DNA of 32,632 nt from the NCBI GenBank assembly GCA_900755995.1, contig CAAEIM010000154.1, positions 1 through 32,632 of the forward strand, read 5' to 3'. Each line of letters opens with the position of its first letter. Positions within the stretch are counted from its first letter, which is position 1. Shown here in pieces: positions 22,681-31,124 of this stretch. The position numbers and the translations under genes are program-made. Under the pieces are notes generated by a model that had not been told where the DNA came from, did not search any database, and was given only the letters and a program-made list of their open reading frames with translations. The stretch is from Clostridia bacterium. GTDB taxonomy: Bacteria; Bacillota; Clostridia; Oscillospirales; Acutalibacteraceae.

Positions 22681-23591
22681 TGGCTAACGAAACAGTAAAA
22701 ATTGAACAGGCTGCTACTTCAAAGGTAAAGGCTAAGAAAAAGCCCCCTAAGAAAAAGCAAACAAAGGGAATGAAAATACTCACAGTTATTTTCTCTATCA
22801 TCTCAGTTTTCTATGTTTCACCTGTTTTCATAGTATTTATGAACTCATTTAAAACCAATACCGGCATAAGCAAAGAACCTTTTGCATTGCCCAATGCAGA
22901 TACTTTCTACGGACTTAAGAGCTACATTACAGGTATGTTCTTCGGTAACTTTCCGTTCTGGAAAGCAATTTTATGCAGCCTTTTCATTACAGTAGGCGGC
23001 GTTTTCCTGATTCTGTTCTGCACATCAATGTGTGCGTGGTATTTGCAGAGATCAAATTCCATTATATGCAAAATTATTTATTACTTCTGCATATTCTCAA
23101 TGGTAGTACCTTTCCAGATGGTTATGTTTACCCTTGCAAAAACAGCAGATACCCTCAAGCTTACTAATCCTTTAGGTATCCTGATAATTTATCTCGGATT
23201 CGGCGCAGGACTTGCGGTGTTTATGTTCTCGGGCTTTGTAAAATCAATTCCTATTGAAATTGAAGAAGCCGCAGATGTTGACGGTGCAGGCCCTGTAAGA
23301 ACATTTTTCGGTATCGTTCTTCCCATTATGAAGCCGACATTTATCTCAGTTGGTATTCTTGAAACAATGTGGATTTGGAACGACTACCTCCTTCCCTACC
23401 TTATCCTTGATAAATCCCTGTACAAAACAATTCCGATTCATATTCAGTACCTGAACGGAAGCTACGGTCATACGGACACAAGCGCAATTATGGCACTCAT
23501 CGTGCTCAGCATTATCCCGATTATTATTTTCTACTTTGCTTGTCAGAAATACATCATCGAGGGTGTTGTTGCCGGTGCTGTAAAGGGTTAA
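22680..23591 (+). CDS. Sugar ABC transporter permease (MsmG-like)
   Basis: Second membrane subunit of the importer. It has a short Lys-rich N-terminal tail (KAKKKPPKKKQTKG) and six hydrophobic spans, with the EAA loop EEAADVDGAGPVRTFFGIVLPIMKPTF. Its 303 residues suit the MalG/MsmG/UgpE family. The start overlaps the first permease's stop, and a strong terminator follows 74 bases after its own stop. It pairs with the upstream permease. Confidence 0.93.
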   Translation: MANETVKIEQAATSKVKAKKKPPKKKQTKGMKILTVIFSIISVFYVSPVFIVFMNSFKTNTGISKEPFALPNADTFYGLKSYITGMFFGNFPFWKAILCSLFITVGGVFLILFCTSMCAWYLQRSNSIICKIIYYFCIFSMVVPFQMVMFTLAKTADTLKLTNPLGILIIYLGFGAGLAVFMFSGFVKSIPIEIEEAADVDGAGPVRTFFGIVLPIMKPTFISVGILETMWIWNDYLLPYLILDKSLYKTIPIHIQYLNGSYGHTDTSAIMALIVLSIIPIIIFYFACQKYIIEGVVAGAVKG

Positions 23592-23664
23592 AACGCAATA
23601 CTCAATCTTTTCGCACCTCATATATTTCTTTTATCTGAGGTCAAAAAAAATCGGTTCTATAATA

Positions 23665-23706
23665 AAAATGCCGTCAGAGCAGCTTTGCTTTGACGGCATT
23701 TTTTAT
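23665..23706. terminator. Strong intrinsic terminator after the sugar importer
   Basis: Stem TGCCGTCA (23669-23676) / TGACGGCA (23691-23698), with a small AGC/GCT stem in its loop, an A-tract before and TTTTTT after. It can stop both the importer operon (+) and the ABC exporter operon (-) that ends at 23752. Confidence 0.9.
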
Positions 23707-23751
23707 TTGTCGATAAACTATTTTGCGACAGCATAATAACTGAGAAATTAT

Positions 23752-24963
23752 TCATTGTCTTAGTAAAATTGTCAGGTCGATTTTTTCTGAACGCTTCACC
23801 GAATTTCTGCACACAACTAAAAGCACGATAACGAACAGCAGCAAGATAAATGCAACGCTAACCGGCGATATTGCCACGGTCATTTCCATAATAGTATTGC
23901 CTATCAGCTCATAAATAAATGGGTTTATGACCATTGCGTTTAAAATTAATGTGATGATTATTCCTAAAATAATTGAGAAAATTCCAAGAAAAAAATGCTC
24001 AAAAAATATTATATAGAATAATTGGTTTGATTTGTAACCCAGCGAACGATATAACGCAAGCTCTTTTGTTCTTCCGTCTATGTTGTTTTTTAACAGCATA
24101 AAAAAGCCAAATACTTCCATAACAATGAAAAACACAAGAACGGCAATCAAAATATGCAAAGCAACAGTATATGTGTCGCCGTCAATCAGACTTTGTTGCC
24201 TATAGATATTTCCAAGACGCCCAACATCTTCAATGATTTTATCAACATTATTAGAGCTGTCAACAAGTATTATGAAACTTTTGTTTTTTGACAAGGACAA
24301 GGACATACCCTCCGTCGGACTGTTCTCAAGAACCTCATCGGTGTATTTATTCAAATCCTTTTGAGGGATCAAAATTTGTTTTTCTGAATACAGAGGGTCA
24401 GTAGAGCTGTACACTCCCACCACTTTAGCTTTGTGGGAGTTATTGCACTCATCAGTAAAAACCAAGGTTTTATCAAGCAGGCTTTCTCCCGGAACATCAC
24501 GAATGCTGTTGTCTGCAATATCAAAGTCCCTTATATTTTCAGGCACAAGTGCAACCCCGGTTTCACTTTCATCAAACGCTCGTCCACACGTTATTATCGC
24601 TTTGCTGCCTGTATGTATAAAGCCAAATTTATAGTTATCCTTTAAAGCTCCGCTTTGCTCAATAACATTAAGCTGTGCAGGCATTCTATAAACTGCCTCA
24701 ATATGTTCCATCCCATTTATCTCATCGATAGCTTGGGGTATATAATCACTATTATAATGTTCAGCAAATTCAATAATTGCTTCCCGATTTGAAACGTGGT
24801 TGCTGACCTTATCGGTTATGTTTTCATTTAAAGGCAATGTAATGCTTATGGTAACGAGAATAAGAACAGTTGAAATCACAACAAAAGCGCAGTAAATCAC
24901 TGATAAAAACTTATTTGAATATATGGATGATTTAAATAGCATATTGAGGTTCTTATTTTTCAT
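23752..24963 (-). CDS. FtsX/MacB-type ABC transporter permease (second)
   Basis: One hydrophobic span near the N-terminus (residues 18-42), a large extracytoplasmic domain, then three C-terminal spans. This is the 1+3 layout of FtsX/MacB/LolC-type permeases (mechanotransmission or extrusion systems). The conserved ELALYRSLGYKSNQLFYIIFFEHFFLG segment precedes the second C-terminal span. It is 403 residues long. Its ATG overlaps the ATPase gene by 11 bases. It is the last gene of a permease-ATPase-permease operon and ends at a strong terminator. The substrate is unknown; peptide efflux or self-protection is an option. Confidence 0.88.
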   Translation of the reverse strand: MKNKNLNMLFKSSIYSNKFLSVIYCAFVVISTVLILVTISITLPLNENITDKVSNHVSNREAIIEFAEHYNSDYIPQAIDEINGMEHIEAVYRMPAQLNVIEQSGALKDNYKFGFIHTGSKAIITCGRAFDESETGVALVPENIRDFDIADNSIRDVPGESLLDKTLVFTDECNNSHKAKVVGVYSSTDPLYSEKQILIPQKDLNKYTDEVLENSPTEGMSLSLSKNKSFIILVDSSNNVDKIIEDVGRLGNIYRQQSLIDGDTYTVALHILIAVLVFFIVMEVFGFFMLLKNNIDGRTKELALYRSLGYKSNQLFYIIFFEHFFLGIFSIILGIIITLILNAMVINPFIYELIGNTIMEMTVAISPVSVAFILLLFVIVLLVVCRNSVKRSEKIDLTILLRQ

Positions 24964-25630
24964 TTGATCGCTCCAATATTCCGTCTTTCATAGTTAATAT
25001 TTTATCTGCATAATCTTTAACAGCGTCATTATGACTCACAACGAGCACACCCTTGTCTGATATCGAAAGCCTTTTAAGCTCCTCAAATATGGCAATTTCA
25101 TTTTTGCTGTCAAGGTTACCCGTAGGCTCATCTGCAAGAATGAAATCGGGATTATTGGCTAATGCTCTGGCTATAGCCACTCTCTGCTGTTCACCACCCG
25201 AAAGCTCGCCCGGATAATGTTCAATACGTTTTGCCAGACCGACAGTTTCGGCAAGCTGTATTGCTCTTTCTTTCATTTCAGATTTATTTTTGTATTCAGG
25301 ATTTATCAGCATTGGTACCATAATATTTTCATATGCCTTAAGATGTGAATTGAGATGAAAGGACTGAAAAACAAAACCCAAGGATTTCATCCTTATATCA
25401 GCAAGCATATTTTTGTTGAGTCTTGACACGTCATTTCCATTTATAATTATCTGTCCCGATGTGCAATTATCAAGCAGTCCCGCTATTTGCAGAAGGGTAC
25501 TTTTACCGCTGCCTGATTGCCCCATAACTGCAATAAATTCACCTTGTTTAACTGTAAGGGATACACTGTCAAGAGCTTTAACGCCGTTTTTATAAATCTT
25601 TGATACATTTTTAAGTTCAATAGCTTTCAT
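24953..25630 (-). CDS. ABC transporter ATP-binding protein (LolD/MacB family)
   Basis: Cytoplasmic ATPase for the flanking permeases. Walker A GQSGSGKS is at residues 37-44. Other motifs are the signature LSGGEQQRVAIARAL, Walker B FILADEPTGNLDS, and an H-loop VVSHND. The family-typical GLLDNCTSGQIIINGNDVSRLN is present. Its 225 residues are normal. It starts 13 bases after the first permease and overlaps the second by 11 bases, so all three are clearly one unit. Confidence 0.95.
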   Translation of the reverse strand: MKAIELKNVSKIYKNGVKALDSVSLTVKQGEFIAVMGQSGSGKSTLLQIAGLLDNCTSGQIIINGNDVSRLNKNMLADIRMKSLGFVFQSFHLNSHLKAYENIMVPMLINPEYKNKSEMKERAIQLAETVGLAKRIEHYPGELSGGEQQRVAIARALANNPDFILADEPTGNLDSKNEIAIFEELKRLSISDKGVLVVSHNDAVKDYADKILTMKDGILERSNEK

Positions 25631-25643
25631 AATATAACCTCTT

Positions 25644-27008
25644 TCAGAGCATTGCCTCTCTTGGCTGAATTTTATTAAGCATATATAGCATTGCTAACAG
25701 ACAAATAATTGGTATCAAAACTGATATTACCAAAGAAATAGCCATAAATACTAAAAATATATTCCAATCAATCACATAAACCATCTGTGCGTATGAGCCG
25801 TGCATAAAGATATAATTCGTAGTTGCGACAATAGCAATCGAGATTACGCTTCCAACCACAAATGGAGTTAAGATCATATAAAATTGTTCAAGACCTAAGC
25901 AGGCAAAAATCTGTTTGTTTTTATATCCCATAGCTTTTAAAAGACCGATAAATCCTTTTCTCCTCTTTGTTTCTGTAACCGCTGACTGTATCATTATAAT
26001 TACAGCAATAATAAAAATAGCTATTACAAAAAAAGTACCAATCTTACCGAACAAATTGGCAAGTAATATTGTACTGTCACTCATCAGCCATTCGGGAGAG
26101 TTTGCTATATCATATCCCATTCCCGACACTTCTTTAAACACTGCAGGAATGTTGTCATAATCATCTGCAACCACCATATAGCTGTGCAATGAGGGAGTGT
26201 TCCACCATTTTGCTATTTCGTTTTCGTTGTCATTAATATCTATTCCTGACATTTTAAAAGCGTCTTCGGTTATGGCAAAGATTGTATCTCTTGAAACAAA
26301 TATATTTCTAAACGAGCCTGAGCCGGCACGAGAGCAATAATATGTTCCAACAATATTAAGTTTGATTTCAGGGGACGACAAATAGGCCTCAGCACTTGAA
26401 CATTGATTATTTGCATCAACTGTATTATAAGGAACATATATATTGCCGTCAAAACCTTTGACCGTAATTGTCTTGCCTATGAGCTTTGTACCGTCTATGT
26501 AATCAAGATTGTTGTAGTGAATGTTGCCGTCATTATCCTCAAAGGGATAAAATATGCTTGGAACAATACAACTGTATATCGGTGCAGCATCAAGGCTTTT
26601 CCCTGCAATTACGTTCTTGCTTTCGTGTTCATACAGTCCGTTGATATCCACGCAAGTCAATTTATGATTTTCAAATTCCGATTTTAAATCGTTGTCATTC
26701 GTGTCAACTATGCTATAGGAACTTATACCATATAAAGCTGTGCAATCATCAATATGTTCAATGTGCTCTATTGATAACATTTCTCTGATAACATCATCTG
26801 TAAGCGGCTTTGCCCATGGCGAAAGATAAAGTGCTCTTGATTTGTAATCTTCTTTGCTATCATTCATAGCGTTTACAGTCACTGTTGCAAAGCTTGATAT
26901 TACAGTAATTGCCACAATTAATAAACAGGTTATGATTTTAATTGTTTTACAGTTTTTATTTCCTCTTATATACGCTTTTGATAAAAAACTGAGTTTTAAA
27001 AGTTTCAT
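25644..27008 (-). CDS. FtsX/MacB-type ABC transporter permease (first)
   Basis: Has the 1+3 membrane-span layout. An N-terminal span (about residues 22-46) is followed by an extracytoplasmic domain of roughly 280 residues and three C-terminal spans. KRRKGFIGLLKAMGYKNKQIF is the conserved cytoplasmic segment of this family. It is 454 residues long. It differs in sequence from the second permease, so the complex is probably a heterodimer. Its leader starts in a 122-bp repeat that supplies the promoter, and the SD before ATG 27008 is weak (GGTGA). The substrate is unknown. Confidence 0.88.
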   Translation of the reverse strand: MKLLKLSFLSKAYIRGNKNCKTIKIITCLLIVAITVISSFATVTVNAMNDSKEDYKSRALYLSPWAKPLTDDVIREMLSIEHIEHIDDCTALYGISSYSIVDTNDNDLKSEFENHKLTCVDINGLYEHESKNVIAGKSLDAAPIYSCIVPSIFYPFEDNDGNIHYNNLDYIDGTKLIGKTITVKGFDGNIYVPYNTVDANNQCSSAEAYLSSPEIKLNIVGTYYCSRAGSGSFRNIFVSRDTIFAITEDAFKMSGIDINDNENEIAKWWNTPSLHSYMVVADDYDNIPAVFKEVSGMGYDIANSPEWLMSDSTILLANLFGKIGTFFVIAIFIIAVIIMIQSAVTETKRRKGFIGLLKAMGYKNKQIFACLGLEQFYMILTPFVVGSVISIAIVATTNYIFMHGSYAQMVYVIDWNIFLVFMAISLVISVLIPIICLLAMLYMLNKIQPREAML

Positions 27009-27164
27009 TTATTTCACCATAATACCTTAATAACGGTATGCTTTGGCGATACTACCACAGCATACTTGATTAGCTCTTTAATATGTTCTTGAAAAAACAG
27101 ATGAAGATCTAAAGCCACCCTTACTCACATTTTGATACTGTACATAATAAGACTCCATAAACCA
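27009..27164 (-). other. ABC operon leader region
   Basis: About 155 bases between the promoter repeat and the first ABC gene. The only reading frame of note is 27014-27118 (-), a GTG-initiated 34-codon ORF that ends just before ATG 27008. I see no good SD for it and no known family, so it may be a leader peptide, a gene remnant or chance. Confidence 0.3.
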
Positions 27165-27215
27165 TTAGATTGAAGTAGTGTGTAAGTTTGTCAGTTTTCT
27201 ACAATCTATACTTCA

Positions 27216-27243
27216 ATTATATCACGGTTCAATAAATATGCAA
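27216..27243 (-). promoter_or_regulatory. Promoter in repeat copy A (ABC operon)
   Basis: On the - strand TTGCAT (27243-27238), a 16-base spacer and TATAAT (27221-27216). The RNA would begin near 27209 with TAGATTG, which can pair with CAATCTA at the repeat's other end to form a 5' hairpin. The leader before ATG 27008 is about 200 bases. Confidence 0.7.
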
Positions 27244-27310
27244 CAGTTTTACAAAATTCACAATTTTGTTTATTAAAAGATATGCAAATGTTTAATTATA
27301 AAATAATTTT

Positions 27311-27357
27311 TATGCAGGAGAAAAGCCAACCAAAGCGTGGTTGCCTTGGCTGGCTTT
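27311..27357 (-). terminator. Terminator after the M16-like gene
   Basis: Arms AAAGCCA/TGGCTTT (27322-27328, 27351-27357) extended by CCAA/TTGG across one mismatch. On the - strand it is followed by TTTTCTCC, a modest U-tract. Confidence 0.65.
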
Positions 27358-27443
27358 GAAGTTGTCCTAATTTTAAAAGTCAGGTTTTCAATAGTTATTA
27401 AGTTTTATACTTTTTTAGCTTATGTTAGAACATAAAACACATA

Positions 27444-28715
27444 TCAAAAAATAATTTGATTGTCCAAAAAATCTTTAATATCTTTTTTATTGATCGAAGT
27501 TTCAATTATAAACGAAAGATTTTTTCTTACAAATATCTCCTTCGCAATATTAATTAATTGTTTTATTGAAATACTTTCATATTTTTCAGCTTTTTCTATT
27601 GGTTCTGAGGGTAGTATATTAAGAATAAAATCGCTCAGTACATATTCCTCATTAAGCTTATTACAATTATCTAAATCCATTAATTGATTATCTGTAAAAA
27701 AAGGTATCGTTGATTGGTATTCTTCTTCCGCAATATTTTTTTTAATTTCATTAATTGTTTTGAAGAGAATAAGTAAGCTATCAAAAATATTTTGATTTTT
27801 TACAGTATAAGAAATAGTATATCTATAAAAGCCGCAATAGCTTGTAAGCTGTGTAAAAACATCATCTGTTAAAGAATTTTTTTCTCTCATTGCAATCGAC
27901 AATTTACTTCCGCAACCATCTCCTAATATACTTGTTATAAGTTTTATACTTTCATATTCAAAATCATTATTAATATCAAATATTATTACAATTTCGCTTA
28001 ACTCACTTTCTGTACTTACTACATTAAGATAATTATTGTTATTCCTATTGCAAAAACTTATTGGAATTTCATTAATAGGAGCTTGCTTTTTACCAAAACC
28101 AACAACAGAACTAAGTTTATTTTTAGCAAAAATATAATCTTCTTTACTAAAATTTCCTGTTATTACAACACAAGAGTTATTTGGCGAAAAGTATTCTCTT
28201 TTCCAAAGGTTTATTTCGTTAGCAGACAGTAATTTAATGTTTTTTTCTGAACCCATAATAGGGAAAATATATTTTGTGTTTTTAAAATAGAAACTGTCAA
28301 CCCATTGCTCATATGAATAAGACTTATTTTCAATCTGTCGTAATACAATTTCTTTTTCTTGTGAAATAATTGAATTAGACCATTTAAAATCATCAAAAAA
28401 CTTTAACATTAAATCAAATGCGCTAACAAAATGTTTTTGTATAACGGTAATGCTGAAGGTGACATAATCACAGTAAGTTTTTCCTGTAATTTCAGCTCCT
28501 ATTCTTTGCATTTTAAGGTAAAGAGATTCTTGTGATAAATCTGATAGCTGTCTGAAAAAAAGATGTTCTACTAAATGAGAAATACCATTATTTTTTTTAT
28601 TTTCATATAAAGAACCCGCTTTGAAAGAAATGCTGATGTTAACGCTGTGAATATTTTGTAATTTATGAGTTATTAAACAAATATTATTTGATAAAAATTC
28701 AGTTGTTTTTGACAT
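27444..28715 (-). CDS. M16-family (insulinase/pitrilysin-like) peptidase, third zinc ligand changed
   Basis: Two-domain M16 protein of 423 residues, the length of bacterial M16B peptidases. The inverted zinc motif HLVEH is intact (H47, E50, H51) in an active-type context (FKAGSLYENKKNNGISHLVEHLFF). The usual Glu ligand, 76 residues later in a V-L-x-E-(I/M) context, reads IVLRQIEN here, so Q127 replaces it. The enzyme may therefore be weak or non-catalytic unless nearby E129 substitutes. The C-terminal half looks like the second, inactive M16 domain. It starts 9 bases after the third Rhs tip, whose stop overlaps its SD (TAGGAGA). It occupies the slot where toxin tips normally have an immunity gene. 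M16 peptidases also process some peptide antibiotics, an alternative role. It is AT-rich compared with the core genes. Confidence 0.85.
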   Translation of the reverse strand: MSKTTEFLSNNICLITHKLQNIHSVNISISFKAGSLYENKKNNGISHLVEHLFFRQLSDLSQESLYLKMQRIGAEITGKTYCDYVTFSITVIQKHFVSAFDLMLKFFDDFKWSNSIISQEKEIVLRQIENKSYSYEQWVDSFYFKNTKYIFPIMGSEKNIKLLSANEINLWKREYFSPNNSCVVITGNFSKEDYIFAKNKLSSVVGFGKKQAPINEIPISFCNRNNNNYLNVVSTESELSEIVIIFDINNDFEYESIKLITSILGDGCGSKLSIAMREKNSLTDDVFTQLTSYCGFYRYTISYTVKNQNIFDSLLILFKTINEIKKNIAEEEYQSTIPFFTDNQLMDLDNCNKLNEEYVLSDFILNILPSEPIEKAEKYESISIKQLINIAKEIFVRKNLSFIIETSINKKDIKDFLDNQIIF

Positions 28716-28724
28716 AAATATCTC

Positions 28725-29213
28725 CTATGATGCAACAATTTGAAATGCTTCCCAAATAATATTAACAGCCGGAACAATAGCAACATCATCTGCTACCCCA
28801 ATACCAGTAGAATCATTTGCAGCTAAATAAACAATAAATACTACTGTAACTATTATAACTTCTGTAGCAATTATTTTTTCTACAGGAGTAGGATCATAGT
28901 GTTTAATACCATTACCTTTCAGAACTCTACTATGCTCTTCTCCGTTAGGATGGCCTACGTTACGTTCTCTTGAACCTGAGGGCTGTCTATCTTCTGACCC
29001 TTTTCTGGAATCTTTTCTTGGTTTCCAATTATCTCCATTTTTAGAACCCGCAGAATAAGCCTTGGCAACAAATCCAGGTCTGCTCATTCTTAACTTATAC
29101 AAATCAGGATTGCATGTTTCACAACTACCAACATAATAACCTGCATGTTTTATGCAAGATTCACCAGTTGGATCAGAATTCATAATCGGGTTATTCTGAC
29201 AATATGCATTCAT
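28725..29213 (-). CDS. Orphan Rhs C-terminal tip 3 (putative toxin)
   Basis: Only the last part of an Rhs core is present: the homology NADGYFQSGNNILDTNMNAYCQNNPI begins at 29261. The junction with the upstream repeat puts TAA in frame directly before it, so translation could begin only at the internal ATG 29213. No SD is visible there, so the gene may be silent. After the DPTG junction follow a C-x11-CxxC motif, a basic, polar segment with RERNVGHPNGEEHSR, and a C-terminal hydrophobic stretch of about 20 residues. I do not recognise the toxin domain. It is 162 residues long, and the M16-like gene follows 9 bases on. Confidence 0.75.
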   Translation of the reverse strand: MNAYCQNNPIMNSDPTGESCIKHAGYYVGSCETCNPDLYKLRMSRPGFVAKAYSAGSKNGDNWKPRKDSRKGSEDRQPSGSRERNVGHPNGEEHSRVLKGNGIKHYDPTPVEKIIATEVIIVTVVFIVYLAANDSTGIGVADDVAIVPAVNIIWEAFQIVAS

Positions 29214-29312
29214 ATTTGTATCAAGAATGTTATTGCCTGACTGGAAATAGCCGTCTGCATTTTAGATTGAAGTAGTGTGTAAATTTGTCAGTTTTCTACA
29301 ATCTATACTTTA

Positions 29313-29340
29313 ATTATATCACGGTTCAATAAATATGCAA
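29313..29340 (-). promoter_or_regulatory. Promoter in repeat copy B (tip 3-M16 unit)
   Basis: On the - strand TTGCAT (29340-29335), a 16-base spacer and TATAAT (29318-29313), identical to copy A. The start would lie near 29306, about 95 bases before ATG 29213. Confidence 0.65.
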
Positions 29341-29410
29341 CAGTTTTACAAAATTCACAATTTTGTTTATTAAAAGATATGCATATAATTAATTGTAAGC
29401 TATTTTACAC

Positions 29411-29451
29411 AAGAGAAAAGCCAACCAAAGCGTGGTGGCTTCGGTTGGCTT
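29411..29451 (-). terminator. Terminator after candidate immunity gene 2
   Basis: Stem AAGCCAACC (29418-29426) / GGTTGGCTT (29443-29451), 9 bp, extended by AAGC/GCTT across one mismatch. On the - strand TTTTCTCTT follows. It lies 22 bases after the stop at 29473. Confidence 0.75.
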
Positions 29452-29472
29452 AAATTTTGTGTGGAATAACTG

Positions 29473-30219
29473 TTAAAATTCCCTTTTACGTTCAGAAATA
29501 ATCGGAATGTCAAGGTAATGCATTTTATATTGTGTGTTGTTACCCTCACCGGCAACTATATTGATTTTATGATTTGGCTCTCCTTCTCCAAATGTGTAAA
29601 AACAGTAAGCATCACATTCTTTGTTTAACATAACCGTTTTTTTTATAGTTGTGCTATATGTCATAGATAGATCATCTAAGTCAGCAGGAGTATCGGAATT
29701 TATTTCGTCAAACGGCCACCTTTTCATTATATCAATATTATAAAAGGTTGTACCTGTATTTTTGTTATATATTGATTTAAGTTCAACGGGTATTCGATTA
29801 GTATCAAAAGTATCTACCTGACAATTATAATTTACAAAGCTGAATTTATTATTATCTAACCTTGTGATTGAAAATAATTTGTCAAAATTTTTTGTACGCT
29901 CAACATAGAAAATTGCACCGTCACTTTCATATCTTTCAAGCTTGGAAATATCTTTTGAAACATAGCTTAAAGCCGATTCTTCGCTTGAAAATGTCATAAA
30001 ATGCTGTTCGTACGGGTAAAAAAGAAAGTGAATTGAAACAAACATAGCCAAGAAAATAATAATAGTAAAAATCCTAACTTTTGCATTAATATGTTTAGCT
30101 TGAGAATTTATTGCATTTACTATTAATTCTGCTTTTCTGCTTTTAAAAAATCTAAACAATACTATTAAAAATGTGATAATTAATATTCCCATAAAGATGT
30201 ATCGAATGAAATAAAACAA
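29473..30219 (-). CDS. Membrane protein, candidate immunity for tip 2
   Basis: 248 residues. Two hydrophobic spans are near the N-terminus (about residues 3-22 and 50-68), followed by a large polar domain that is probably outside the cytoplasm. No known domain was recognised. It begins with TTG, with AAGGAG 10 bases before it, and lies 20 bases after the tip 2 stop. The position directly after an Rhs tip is where cognate immunity genes normally lie, so immunity is inferred from position only. A membrane location would fit a toxin acting at or outside the membrane. Confidence 0.6.
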   Translation of the reverse strand: MFYFIRYIFMGILIITFLIVLFRFFKSRKAELIVNAINSQAKHINAKVRIFTIIIFLAMFVSIHFLFYPYEQHFMTFSSEESALSYVSKDISKLERYESDGAIFYVERTKNFDKLFSITRLDNNKFSFVNYNCQVDTFDTNRIPVELKSIYNKNTGTTFYNIDIMKRWPFDEINSDTPADLDDLSMTYSTTIKKTVMLNKECDAYCFYTFGEGEPNHKINIVAGEGNNTQYKMHYLDIPIISERKREF

Positions 30220-30239
30220 ATATTATCAACTCCTTTTTA

Positions 30240-31124
30240 TCAACCAAAAGCAGGAGAATAGCTGCTATTATTACTCAAAAAACGTTCAATACATTCCATA
30301 CCTTTTTTAACATATGGTATTGCTGTAGGACATACTGCAAAGACCGCTACACATACAGCTACTTCTATTTGCGTTACATAGTCTGCTTCTATACTTATGC
30401 CTGAAGTTACAGAATAATTTCCTGAACAAGTAGTTGCTTCCCAAACTGTTCCGGAAGAATCAGGCGAAAATTGCGATCCGACTGAATAAGTCAAGCCACA
30501 AGAACTATTAGACATCTTTGCGTAAAGATAATTTTGGGTATCGAAAGAACTTGAAATGTCACATGGACCAAAAATATGATGTGATATAAATTCTTTATTA
30601 CCATTGCGATTATAAACAGTTTCACAATAATTATTTGGTGACGAGGTATATGAACAACACTGTTGATACGAATATACAGTTATTGTTACTCCACAAAATG
30701 TTATAGGTTCTCGTATGATATCACTCTGTTCAGAATAAAATATTCCATTTGGATTAAAAGATCTGCAATAATTACAATAACCGGGGACTCCTGGAACAGG
30801 TACCTGAACTACCCAATATGTACCAATATATGTTCCGGCAGGAGTTTTTTGATCAACATAGCAATTACCGTTAGGGTCAATATTTCCAATCGGATTATTA
30901 CCGCAATACGCATTCATATTTGTATCAAGAATGTTATTGCCGGACTGGAAATAGCCGTCTGCATTCAAGAATCTGTGGGTTACAGGGTCGTAGTAGCGGC
31001 TCATAAGGTAGTAGAAGCCCGACTCTGAGTCATAATAATAGCCACGATAGCGGAATGGATTAAGGTTTGCAATGTGGTTTGCATCTGTAATTGACTGATT
31101 GTTGGCATTCTTTATTGAAAGCAC
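30240..31124 (-). CDS. Orphan Rhs core end with Cys-rich C-terminal tip 2
   Basis: The Rhs core ending is intact (NPFRYRGYYYDSESGFYYL, SRYYDPVTHRFLNADGYF, MNAYCGNNPIGNIDPNG). A tip of about 200 residues with 13 cysteines follows. It includes GYCNYC just after the junction, a central QQCC and a hydrophobic segment near the end. I do not recognise a toxin domain. The frame starts at GTG 31124 only because a TGA lies 26 codons upstream. Rhs coding continues in frame past that TGA, so the true gene was longer and is now broken. It is 20 bases before the candidate immunity gene. Confidence 0.75.
   Translation of the reverse strand: MLSIKNANNQSITDANHIANLNPFRYRGYYYDSESGFYYLMSRYYDPVTHRFLNADGYFQSGNNILDTNMNAYCGNNPIGNIDPNGNCYVDQKTPAGTYIGTYWVVQVPVPGVPGYCNYCRSFNPNGIFYSEQSDIIREPITFCGVTITVYSYQQCCSYTSSPNNYCETVYNRNGNKEFISHHIFGPCDISSSFDTQNYLYAKMSNSSCGLTYSVGSQFSPDSSGTVWEATTCSGNYSVTSGISIEADYVTQIEVAVCVAVFAVCPTAIPYVKKGMECIERFLSNNSSYSPAFG

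Larger units (their letters stand above)
27165..27357 (-). repeat. Terminator-promoter repeat, copy A
   Basis: Bases 27165-27286 (122 bp) are nearly identical to 29262-29383; I count two differences. Both copies also have a similar AAGCCAACC-type terminator hairpin at the right end, joined by a divergent AT-rich spacer. In transcription direction (-) the order is terminator, spacer, promoter, leader. Here it ends the M16-like gene and starts the ABC operon. Confidence 0.9.
29262..29451 (-). repeat. Terminator-promoter repeat, copy B
   Basis: The 122-bp block 29262-29383 matches 27165-27286 with about two changes, and is followed at the far end by the AAGCCAACC/GGTTGGCTT hairpin. In transcription direction it ends the module of tip 2 and its partner, and puts a promoter directly before tip 3. 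Its leader end is fused to the rhs fragment with no spacer. Confidence 0.9.

Noticed and set aside
23752..27008. The ABC operon as the export system of the Rhs tips
   Set aside because: FtsX/MacB-type transporters are not known to secrete Rhs proteins, and the operon is separated from the tips by its own terminator and promoter.
27014..27118. 34-codon GTG-initiated ORF in the ABC operon leader
   Set aside because: No SD, no known family and normal chance length for AT-rich DNA; kept only as a note in the leader entry.
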